This document shows, in pieces, positions 55,445 through 64,000 of a stretch of DNA of 64,000 nt. The translations under genes were made by a program, and so were the position numbers. The notes beneath the pieces are model-generated. The model saw nothing but the letters and a program-made list of their open reading frames with translations. It had not been told where the DNA came from and did not search any database. This DNA comes from Arabidopsis thaliana (taxonomy: Eukaryota; Streptophyta; Magnoliopsida; Brassicales; Brassicaceae), in NCBI RefSeq assembly GCF_000001735.4, contig NC_003070.9:11774001-11838000 (forward strand), written 5' to 3'. How positions within the stretch are numbered: the first letter of the stretch is position 1; each line of letters starts with the position of its first letter.

Positions 55445-58400
55445 GAAATGGTAATGTATAGTCTTATGCTAATAACCATCACTAGTAGTTTCGGGGTACA
55501 TATATGTATATATATATATATCTATAATGGTATATAAAGCAATGTAAAATAAAAGCTTAACATCATAGTATTGTGTAGATATTAAAGGGGTAAAAAATGT
55601 TGGGAAGATGATAGAATGAGGCATGAAATGAATACTTGTGCCTGTATATTTTGAGCTCAATGGACAAATATGTAAATGTAGAATAGTGTTGTGGACAAGA
55701 CAATAGTGATAAGTATGTGATGAATGTGAATGGAATAAAGGTCATTTTACTTTCGATGTACTTGTTTCTTGTTTTTTTGTTCATTTTTCAGTTTCTACTA
55801 AATATCAACTTGTATTTTTCTGAAAAGTGTGTTCATATAACTAAATCCATTGATGGCAAGGAATCTGAGAATAGAGAGAAAGAAAGAGAGTTATTTCGCT
55901 CAACTTGTATTTGACTATAGAATCGACTTCCTAATTTAAAAGATGTCATTATTAAAAGATCTCACTACTATTTGACATTTACAGGGGAAAAAAAGTAGTA
56001 TATGAGGCAAAATAAACACGTACGTATGAACAATGATTTAATAACATTTATAAGAATTCATCTTAATTACTCTATAGATTCTAAAATTGGTGTGTTACAC
56101 CTTGGATTTTATCTCCAATATATAATTTATTCATGAAATTTTTATTGGAATATATTTCAAATGATTAGATCTACAAGAAACTTGGAAATTTTCTCAGCCT
56201 GAAATACCACTATATATTTTAATGAATTTTAAGAAGTTTTAATTGAATAAACTAAGATTTCCATATATTATATCAATAAAATTTTGTTAAAATTTATTTT
56301 CAGTGCATTATTTACATATATTATAGCAACACTATATATAAGAATCAATGATTTAATAATTAATGGATTGTGCTTAGATTTAAATTTTATTAAAATTCAT
56401 GATTGCATAACAATAACACACAACACTTCCCTCTTCTATACACTCGACTAGTTCCAAAGATATCCTATAATATCGTCTTCAATCCCTAAACTCTTAAAGA
56501 TGTATCAATCTCATCATCAACAATAAAGATAACATTCACAGCTAATCTAAACTCTAATAATCTAAACATGTAACAACTAATTGTATAAATGTGTTTTTAA
56601 TGAGAAGATTCATCTTAATTCCTTAGTAGGACAAGGCCATGCTCATCAACTCGTTAGATGATCAGCAAAATTTGTGGAATGGATCTGAAAAGTGAATCAC
56701 CGGCTACAAACTAAGGTATATATGATTGCCAAGAGTGTAGTTAACGATTTTCAACGAGTATCTCAAAAGGGTAACCGGCATGAATTCATGATCTAATGAT
56801 CATGATCGCTCTTCTATCATGGTGTAGAAGAGAAAGCTCCATTTGGTTTCAGTTTATTCTAGTTCTTTATATATGTTGGCGTGACTAAACCCTTGCTCCT
56901 GTGGCTTTTGTGTTTCCTTTGAACTATCTTCCTTTTCTTAATAAATCTAGGCCCGGTGGACCTAGAAAAACAAATGTTCACATGAGTTGTGCACGTGAGG
57001 TAACTTAACATGCCAAATGTTGTGCTACTATTGGCAGACCATAATGGCTCGAGAGGGACGAAGCCAATGATGCGTTTTGGAGGAATAAAGAAAAAGGAAA
57101 GACAGAGTCCAACGGCATCTACTTGTACTGAGAGTGGGCTTTTAAAGCTTTTTTATGTGCATTTTTATTTGTGGGACTCATTATCGTCATCTCTTCTTTT
57201 TGCCCATCCGATTGTCCCAAACGGCATATAATTGCTGCTGATGATGTAATCTTGGCCGTTGGATTCTCTCGAACTTGTTAGAAACGTGACACAAAATTTT
57301 AAAATCCACATTGTTCGTCATGTTGTCATTTTGTTATTGTAATCATGTAACAGTACTATAAAATGAATAGAAAAAGGAACAATTCTGGAACAAGCATGTG
57401 TCATGATGTTGCCAAACCCACTCACACCACGCAAATTGTTTCGTCCGATTGTCCAACAATTTTTCTAATATATTAATAATGTACTATTTTAATTGATTCT
57501 TAACTTATAGTGATAATCGTAAGCTAAGTGGAAAGTGAGATGTGATTAATCCATAAAACAATTCGTTTGTTTTCGTTTATGAACAGGTGACCAATATTCA
57601 CCTACCTTTTATACACTGATCGGTTGATTATAAATATAACAAATCCACATAATAGTGCTCTAAGCTATCTAATTAATCTATTGAGGATAGGTTCGATGTG
57701 CTGTTTAAATATTATGGAAGCAAAAAAAAAAAAACTTTTAACATGGATCATGGATATAGCCTATGAAAGTGAAATACGTCATACACAGTTCAAAAATATT
57801 ATCTTTTTTAATTAGAGGAAATTCGTTCAAAATTTTCATTGTAATTTTTATCGACCATTGTTGATGTTTTGAATGACAAGAATACATTATGCCTAACAAG
57901 TTTAATTTATGAATGAATGCAAATTTATCAAAATAATTAATATATTTTAAAGTAATATATAAGATTAAAGAAAAACTAAAACTAAAGTACATTGAGTTCT
58001 TTTCTAGTTTACCGCATATATTAAATTAAATATTTAGGATATTAGGGATATTATTTCACATCAAAAGTTGAGTATAATTTTAAGTGATATATATAAAATA
58101 TAAGTTTCTCCACCTATAACCAGTGTCGTGCCTAAGGTTATCGGAGATTAAGGCGAAGTTGAAATCGGAAACCAAATTTTTTTTTTGTAATATAAATTTT
58201 AAATAAAATAAAAGTAAAAAAATTTCAAACGATATAAAGTATTAAAAATAAAAGAAATAAGAAACAAATAAAACACTAAGACACGATCTTCCTTTGATCT
58301 CAATAAATTCTTTCACGAATTTAAGAATTTAAAACCTAAATCAAAAATTTTATTTATAAATTTACAACCTTTACTCAATTCCGATTTTGATTTCTTTTTT

Positions 58401-58995
58401 GGTTTGAGATACGTTTCCTTACGGGTTTAGAAATCTCGATTTTTTTTTTTCTTTATTTATTCTCAATTTCCTTATTCTAAGCCTAATTGTGTATAAATAA
58501 AAAAAAAAGGTATATGCCGGATTCAAATTTGGGTTGTTTTCCATTAAAGAGTTTTCTAAAACCATTCTAATACACTACATTTATGATAATTAGGGGCCCT
58601 AAAATTTTTTAATATTTTCGTTATCTGAAATAAATATCTTTTTTTTGCTAAATAACTAATTAGTTTTAAGTTGGAATCTCATAATCTAATATATTGGAAT
58701 GTTACCACTCTGACAACATTAATTAGTTCTAATATATATATACATGCTAAACTTTTCTATTGAAATAAACAACGTGAGATCAAAGAGTGGAAAACAAAAC
58801 TAAGACGAGATAAATAGAGTTTTTTAAAAATTTGTCCGTAAGGATATTTGGGCCAAACATACACCTGAAAGAGTAGATTAACAGGCTTTATTTCGGTCCA
58901 TAGTATCACTTGAAACGTTTACTTATGCAAGCACCGAAGCACCCAAATTTTGACCATACCAAAAGAGAACACACATGCAAGTCTCTCGATCAATT
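55445..58995. other. intergenic, AT-rich
   Basis: No gene supported. A TATATA run lies near 55505-55520. The stretch 58120-58600, starting near CAGTGTCGTGCCTAAGG and ending near GGGGCCCTAAAATTTTTT, looks like a degraded transposon, but no target duplication was found. The frame at 57010-57231 has no family resemblance. Confidence 0.4.
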
Positions 58996-59025
58996 CACGT
59001 GTCTCTCAACCGCTATGACGTGGCC
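58996..59025 (+). promoter_or_regulatory. G-box and ACGTGG elements before the COX6b-like gene
   Basis: CACGTG at 58996-59001 and TGACGTGG at about 59017-59024, some 90-120 bp ahead of the ATG. Confidence 0.5.
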
Positions 59026-59112
59026 TCTATCCTCTGTTCTTATACCTTGCTCTTGAAGGCAAAGATGAAATAATTCAAGAACAAACCAAAAATCCCCAAA
59101 TTGGAGATCAAG

Positions 59113-59699
59113 ATGTCATCGGCGCAAATGGATCCACACGACAAGATGAGATCGCGTGACATAAGTAAAGTCGCGAGAGGCCAGCAAGCACCAAGACCAG
59201 CTCACACTCCCGGTACGGTGTCACCCCCACCGGAAAATGAGGCAACGTTTCGAGCAAAGAGAGGAGATAGTGGAAGAGAGACGGATGCCGCGGTGGAAGA
59301 ACGTTTTCCAGTGACTAATGAAACGCGACATTGTTTCAATCGGTTCATGCAATACCATAAGTAAGTTTTAAAATTGAGTTCCACTAAATAAATGATTAAA
59401 GTGCATGATTAACGTAGTCACGATTTTTTTTTTTAATACGTACATAGGTGTATTGAGAAAAATGGAAGAGATGCGAATGATTGCAACAACTTGAGAGATT
59501 ACGTACGTTCAATTTGTCCCGAAGAATTGGTGAGCAAAATTTGGTAGATTTTTTTTTTAATAAGAAGCTTAAGATTGAAGAATAATATATGATCACTCCG
59601 ATAATATTCTTTGATTCTATTTTTCGATGTTTTTTATTTGTGAAGGTTGAAAAGTGGGAGGAACAAAGAAAGTCAGGGACATTACCAGCGTCAATATGA
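59113..59699 (+). CDS. cytochrome c oxidase subunit 6b-like protein, three exons
   Basis: Exons 59113-59360, 59448-59529 and 59646-59699 give 127 residues. The COX6B signature is intact: Cys74-x9-Cys84 and Cys95-x10-Cys106, within R-H-C-F-N-R-F-M-Q-Y-H-K-C and D-C-N-N-L-R-D-Y-V-R-S-I-C-P. These twin Cys pairs form the disulfide-linked helical hairpin imported into the mitochondrial intermembrane space, where COX6B contacts subunit II and cytochrome c. Residues 1-65 are a hydrophilic, Pro/Arg-rich extension, as in several plant isoforms. The first ATG of the frame is at 59113. The tail after V-E-K-W-E-E-Q-R is short. Exon 2 is repeated twice downstream as fragments. Probably AT1G32710. Confidence 0.88.
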
Positions 59700-60480
59700 A
59701 GATTAGATTATCGCATGTCGTTGTGGCCTTGTGGGGACTGTCCATATAGTAGTATTACTATAACCAAACCAATGATCAATTGAATAATTAATTGATGAAA
59801 TCATGTCTTTAAAAGTTCTACTGTTCTTTCTGCAAGTTCATCCAAATCTGAATCTAAATATATTTAAGTTGCAAAATCAGCCGAGGTTAAGCAATATAGT
59901 CATTGAGCTATAGATATACATCGTAGAACAATAACTTGAAAATGAAAACGACATCAACTGAAATCTATCTACAAAAGAGTCATATCAAAACGAATAACAT
60001 TATGTAGTTGAATACATCAAAATCAAGATGGTAAACTCGAAGTGCTTTTTCTTTTCTCTGCCAAGATGACTACTACCTTGAAGCTTTAATTTGATTCCAT
60101 CATTTGGTATCAGAGCTTCAAAGATTTAGAAGCTTTGATACCAATTGACAGGTTCAAATCAAAGCTTCAAAGTACAAGTCAATTGGTAGAATGATTCATT
60201 GACTTTTTGTTAATCAATTTTGACGTTCTAATGAATAATTGAGGAAGAAAGAAAGTTGCCAGCAACCCTAAACTACTTCAGTTGATGTTCATAACATGTC
60301 TATATATATATGTGAATGAATGTATTTTCTAGAGTAACCCTAATTACATGGGCTAAGAAACATAGATTTGTGGGTTTGTATTGGACTTGTCATGTGTCAC
60401 ATTGTTGGGCTTTAACAATTAGTAATCAAGTTTTAAATTTGGTCACATACCACTAAATATATAATTAAAGTGCGTCATTA
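59700..60480. other. COX6b 3' flank, first duplication unit
   Basis: No gene. Holds the foldback at 60074-60174 and the start of the second unit. Confidence 0.5.
60074..60174. repeat. double-nested foldback, copy 1
   Basis: Inner arms TTGGTATCAGAGCTTC (60104-60119) and GAAGCTTTGATACCAA (60129-60144). Outer arms TACCTTGAAGCTTTA (from 60074) and the complementary ATCAAAGCTTCAAAGTA (60158-60174). Confidence 0.75.
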
Positions 60481-60518
60481 GTATATTAACGAAAATACTT
60501 TTTTTGTTTAAGACGAAG

Positions 60519-60622
60519 GTGTATTGAGAAAAAACGGAAGAGATGCGAATAATTGCAATTGCAAGTTGCAACAACTTAAGAGATCATTAGATCAAGTACG
60601 TCCAATGTGCCCCGAAGATTTG
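60519..60622 (+). pseudogene. COX6b exon 2 copy, second unit
   Basis: Resembles 59448-59529, with an AG acceptor at 60518 and a GT donor at 60623. It carries an extra ~20 bases (a repeated CAATTGCAAGTTGC-type insertion), which disturbs the frame. The sequence then runs into the Mutator-like insertion at 60650. No first exon is present. Confidence 0.75.
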
Positions 60623-60640
60623 GTGAGAAAAAGCTTTCAT

Positions 60641-60649
60641 AATATTTTA
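60641..60649. repeat. 9-bp target duplication, left
   Basis: AATATTTTA, repeated at 62893-62901. Confidence 0.88.
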
Positions 60650-60901
60650 GGGAATTGGACATGTTTAGGCACTTTTACAAACTTTTATTCCTTTTGAAAC
60701 ACTTCTCACCTACAAGGCACTTTTCCTTGTTTTTGAAAAATAAATGGACAATTATATCCCCACCCATCTAAACCAAAAATTTACTTAACCGGTTAAAAAG
60801 GTTTTGTTTTGATTTGGTTCCCTTCTAATAAATCGACAGTTGATATTTACAGATGAGAAAAGGAAGTTACCTTCGCCGACTGAAATTATCTCACAATATC
60901 A

Positions 60902-61099
60902 ATGTCGATGGTTGTTAATTCTTCCGACCAAGCAATTACTATGGAAAGTCTCGGAATCTCCAGGTCACTGTTTCTTGAATTGGTTAATATTACTGTGCAA
61001 CGATCTCTCTCCCTTCAAACAAAACCTCTGGAACAATTTAAATTGAGTTGCCTCCGGCTTAACCAAGGCATTGTGACGATGTTTTTTGCAGCGAATTAA
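60902..61099 (+). CDS. open frame of 65 residues inside the MULE, unidentified
   Basis: Begins M-S-M-V-V-N-S-S-D-Q and ends T-M-F-F-A-A-N. No recognised domain. It lies just upstream of the PP2C-like fragment and may be a fused 5' exon or a chance frame. Confidence 0.25.
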   Translation: MSMVVNSSDQAITMESLGISRSLFLELVNITVQRSLSLQTKPLEQFKLSCLRLNQGIVTMFFAAN

Positions 61100-61146
61100 C
61101 CGCCACTGTGATTGGAGAGATGACGTAGAAGTCGATTAGGAATCTC

Positions 61147-61400
61147 CCCCTGATTCGGGTTATCGTTTGGATCTGACTCTGTTTCTGCATCGTCTCCTCC
61201 GGAAGAAGTTTTAAAAAGGAAACGACCTACAAGGCTTGATATACCGATTGGTGTTGATGGATTTGTAACTCCGATTTTTTCATCGGCTGATGTAACTGTG
61301 ACGTCGAGGGAGGAATGTAGAGAGGTTGAAAGAGAAGATAATGATTATTCTGTTTATTGTAAGAGAGGAAGAAGAGAAGCTAGAGAGGTTGTGTCAAGTT
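61147..61400 (+). pseudogene. captured fragment of an AP2C-type protein phosphatase 2C gene
   Basis: One frame reads L-S-F-G-S-D-S-V-S-A-S-S, L-K-R-K-R-P-T-R-L-D-I-P-I-G, R-E-E-C-R-E-V-E-R-E and Y-S-V-Y-C-K-R-G-R-R-E-A. This is the region from the linker to the start of the catalytic domain in clade-B PP2Cs (AP2C1/At1g07160 type), where the next residues should be M-E-D-R-F. The match stops exactly there, so the catalytic core is absent and no phosphatase can be made. Capture of such partial host exons is the mark of a Pack-MULE. Family call from memory of the protein. Confidence 0.7.
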
Positions 61401-61440
61401 GGGCTCCAGTGATAATGTTAGATGAGCAAACAAAAAAGTG

Positions 61441-62085
61441 CTAATTTTATCGATCTATAAACACATTCGCAGCAAATCAAAGACATACTTGTCCATTAAT
61501 GATTGTCCAAGTAGTCCAGTCCATATGGTCATCAAATGACTCACATGGTAGTTTCATACTAATACATAAGTTTATACATAAACAATAAACGTCAATCCAA
61601 AGTACATTATCCATGTCTATTTGACCATTTATCCACATGTGTATAGACATGTTGAGACAATTTTATCGAGTTATAAACACATTCACAGCAAATCAAAGAC
61701 AGACTTGTCCATTAATGATTGTCCAAGCAGTCCAGTACATATGGTCATCTAATAAGTCATATGGTAGTTTCATACTAATACATAAGTTTATACATGAACA
61801 ATAAACATCAATCCAAAGTACATTATCCATGTTTCTTTGACCATTTATCCACATGTATATAGACATGTTGATACAATTTTATCGAGATATAAACACATTC
61901 GCAGCAAATCAAAGACATACTTATCCATTAATGATTGTCCAAGCAGTCCAGTCCATGATCATCTAAAGACTCACATGATAGTTTCATACTAATACATAAG
62001 TTTATACATGAACAATAAACGTCAATCCAAAGTATATTATCCATGTTTCTTTGACCATTTATCCACATGTGTATAGACAGTCAGT
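61441..62085. repeat. three tandem 216-bp repeats inside the MULE
   Basis: Units begin near 61441, 61657 and 61873 (marker ACACATTC at 61461, 61677 and 61893) and are nearly identical; unit 3 has a small deletion. They contain AATCAAAGACATACTTGTCC and TACATAAGTTTATACAT phrases. No coding capacity. Confidence 0.88.
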
Positions 62086-62901
62086 TATGTAGACCTCAGT
62101 CAGTTAAGGAACTTCTCCAAATCTGCCAACATCTCTACATATTTTAATGTAGACGTAATAGGTTGGTTTGAGGATATGAGGACACCGTCAACAATGAGGA
62201 GATAAGCAAGCCGAAGTCTATGGTAAGAAGATAAGGTCTTGTGATTAACATTTTTGAAATATCACCTAACGTAGCATTTATGTCTTCACCTATTAGCTCT
62301 TCACAATGTTGGATATTATAAATAAAATTAGCACACGATTGAATAATTGGAGCAAATAAAATGATTGGAGAAGATTAATACCTTACATTTGAGGACCGAG
62401 TAGAAGTTACTAGCACACGCCGGAGACGACGAATCGATTGAGAGACAAGAAAATGAAGACGATGACGGGAGAACAACTGTTGACGACGACGACGGGAGAG
62501 GACGAATTAATGTCAGCCGATTGAAAGCTTTGTTGACGATAACGACGGGAGAGGGACGAGGAAATGACTTTGCCGGTAGAAAACTCGTCGGGATGATCGC
62601 CGGAGTCGAGATGATGTTATCGGCGTTGTGATGATTTTAACTGCCCAGATAAATGAAACTGTAAAATCGTCGTGAAGAATTGGGTGAGAAAGAGAAGTTT
62701 CTCACAAATTGGTTTTAGTTTAGAGATTGAGATTAAAAAATTAAACCGAAAACCGGCTAAATTTGTTAGGTTTTGTTAAACAAACGATTTCAGGGTAAAA
62801 GGGTAATTCTACTGAGTTAAAGTGACTAATGCTTTTAAAGTGCCTATTTGTGGCCAAAGTTTCGAAATAGTGTCTTTACGTGTAATATTCTCAATATTTT
62901 A

Positions 62902-63870
62902 TTATTTCTTATAAGAACTAAAGATCGAACAATTATTTTGACTCCAAAAAAATTCTTCTCTCGTAAAGTACTTGTTTTTCATCGTCAGTTTGAAGATTAG
63001 ATTAATTACATCATAAGAGTTTCTGATATAATTACGAGATAAAATCTCAATTCTCAAAAGTGACCAGACATATTTAGTTTGGTCGTTGTGTCTTGTGTGG
63101 AACTGGCCATAGTACCAAAAATAATGACAAATAACTTAATCATGTCTATAAATCCATATTTTGGTGTTAATCTAGATTCTGTCCGGACAAATTCTGCTGT
63201 TATGCAAGTCTCTGTTGAATCGTCAAAGTTTATTCTTCAACCCCAACACGCAAAGAGCAGGATTGATGTCCAGAGAATTGAATAAATAAGATTTCAGACA
63301 TGGTGTTATAAGTTAAAAGGATATCAATTGAAACCTATAAAAAACTCCTAGCATAAGTTGAATGCACCAAAATCAAGATGGCAAACCCTATTTTTTTCTC
63401 TACCAAATTGACTACTACCTTGAAGCTTTGATATGACTCTCACAATTGGTATCAGAGCTTCTATTTAGAAGCTTTGATACCAATTGTTAGGTTTAGGTTC
63501 AAATCAAAGCTTCAAGGTACAAGTCAATAAACAAAATGATTTCTTCTTTTTATTTTCTAAAGAAGAGAAACTTTAGCAAAGACAATATGAAGAAGAATTG
63601 AGGAAGAAAGAGAACTGCAGGTAACCCTAAACTAATTTTATTGATCTTCATAACATGTCTATATATATGAGTCTACATCTTAGAATAAACCTAATTACTT
63701 GGAAAGGAAACATGGATTAATGGGCTTGTATTGACTTGTCATGTGTCACATAGTTGGGTTTCAACACTTTACATACACAACACACATGCAAAGCGGATCC
63801 ACAAAAGATTATACATAAAACGGAACTCAAAGATATTTGGAAAAAATCTAGTCCTACTTGACAAGGACCG
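62902..63870. other. remainder of the second COX6b duplication unit
   Basis: Degraded counterpart of 59640-60480: an exon-3-like remnant near 62985 and TTGTGTGGAACTGGCCATAGTA near 63095, matching 59730-59750. The open frame at 63079-63285 lies within it and has no family resemblance. Confidence 0.55.
63416..63519. repeat. double-nested foldback, copy 2
   Basis: Inner arms CAATTGGTATCAGAGCTTCT (63443-63462) and AGAAGCTTTGATACCAATTG (63467-63486) pair with one mismatch around a 4-base loop. Outer arms TACCTTGAAGCTTTGAT (63416-63432) and ATCAAAGCTTCAAGGTA (63503-63519) pair perfectly. Confidence 0.85.
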
Positions 63871-63904
63871 ATTCTTACTCCTTTGCCAAAACAGGGAAAA
63901 AACA

Positions 63905-63955
63905 CTTTTGGAAGAGATGGGAACGATTGCAACAACTTGAGAGATTATGTATGTT
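63905..63955 (+). pseudogene. COX6b exon 2 copy, third unit
   Basis: GAAGAGATGGGAACGATTGC and CAACAACTTGAGAGATTATG match exon 2 of the COX6b-like gene. The part with the last Cys pair is missing before a TTTCATAATATTTTATTG stretch. The window ends soon after. Confidence 0.7.
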
Positions 63956-64000
63956 TACGGTCACCACTAAATCTTTCATAATATTTTATTGTTTCTCACT

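Larger units (their letters stand above)
60650..62892. mobile_element. Mutator-like element carrying a PP2C gene fragment
   Basis: 2243 bp flanked by perfect 9-bp duplications AATATTTTA. Starts GGGAATTGGACATG and ends CGTGTAATATTCTC. AGGCACTTTT near the left end and AAAGTGCCT near the right end are inverted counterparts, but extended terminal repeats are weak, as in many Arabidopsis MULEs. The related third COX6b unit (TTTCATAATATTTTATTG, around 63975) shows the empty site. Contents: coding-like 60902-61099, a PP2C-like fragment, a 216-bp triple repeat and GC-richer GACGACG DNA at about 62400-62640. No transposase seen, so it is non-autonomous. Confidence 0.85.
59390..64000 (+). repeat. three-fold tandem duplication of the COX6b-like 3' part
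   Basis: Matching landmarks recur. Exon 2 (GAAGAGATG) is at 59465, 60537 and 63911. The post-exon-3 phrase GAAGATTAGATTA is near 59698 and 62991. The double foldback is at 60074 and 63416. GACTTGTCATGTGTCACAT is near 60384 and 63731. After removing the inserted element, the period is about 1.07-1.12 kb. The third copy runs off the window. Confidence 0.8.

Noticed and set aside
57010-57231. 73-residue frame
   Set aside because: No recognisable family and no promoter or splice context.
58120-58600. Possible transposon with CAGTGTCGTGCC and GGGGCCCTAAAA ends
   Set aside because: No matching inverted repeats and no target duplication found by eye; left as degraded DNA.
1-64000. CRISPR arrays, operons or other bacterial systems
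   Set aside because: The window is plant nuclear DNA with spliced genes. The regular repeats found are minisatellites, not spacer-separated identical repeats.

Overview
The window reads as Arabidopsis thaliana nuclear DNA from chromosome 1. The anchor is an intronless minus-strand frame at 25042-26913 whose 623-residue product I recognise as the jasmonate regulator MYC2 (AT1G32640). Its neighbours fit the known order of that locus: LEA4-1, MORF5, a TPD1-like gene, two VQ-motif genes, a copia element, an F-box-associated gene, a PLATZ gene and a COX6b-like gene. Locus names are from memory; nothing was searched. Introns follow GT-AG, intergenic DNA is AT-rich, and small DNA transposons are common.

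Layout. 1-1032: LEA4-1 with an ABRE/RY seed-type promoter. 2890-3432: a decayed GRP7-type glycine-rich RNA-binding gene that keeps its intron boundaries. 3436-8500: T/C-rich DNA with two direct duplications and some coding-like scraps. 8513-9342: a Helitron. 10108-11430: MORF5 (organellar RNA editing factor). 11886-12269: a possible tiny spliced gene with a foldback in its intron. 13351-14103: TPD1-like secreted protein. 14515-22767: two related VQ-motif genes on the minus strand, separated by a young, whole-looking Ty1/copia element (15452-20077, LTRs that look identical) and an F-box-associated gene. 23201-23285: intron-containing elongator tRNA-Met(CAT). 23942-24343: a small, very basic protein. 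25042-26913: MYC2.

27.2-37 kb is a gene-poor stretch with a second Helitron of the 8.5-kb family, MITEs, a Helitron nested in a Helitron (31688-32699) and a 653-bp hAT-type element with a perfect 8-bp target duplication. 37040-38380 is an F-box gene, followed by a LINE tail and an internally deleted F-box copy. 43658-44740 is another hAT-type element. It carries about 22 copies of a ~27-bp unit built on an E2F-like site. 47079-47681 encodes a small OCTOPUS/DUF740-like zinc-motif protein. 53588-55444 is a PLATZ gene. 59113-59699 is a COX6b-type gene.

From about 59.4 kb to the end, the 3' part of the COX6b-like gene is repeated in tandem three times (about 1.1 kb period). The second copy is split by a 2243-bp Mutator-like element with a 9-bp target duplication. 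That element carries a fragment that looks captured from a clade-B (AP2C-type) protein phosphatase 2C gene, so it is a candidate Pack-MULE.

The genes do not form one pathway. MYC2, the VQ proteins and (by analogy) PLATZ are regulators, and MORF5 and COX6b serve organelles. The main novelty candidates are the E2F-site array inside a transposon, the PP2C-bearing MULE in the COX6b array, the nested Helitrons, and the double foldbacks near 60.1 and 63.4 kb.
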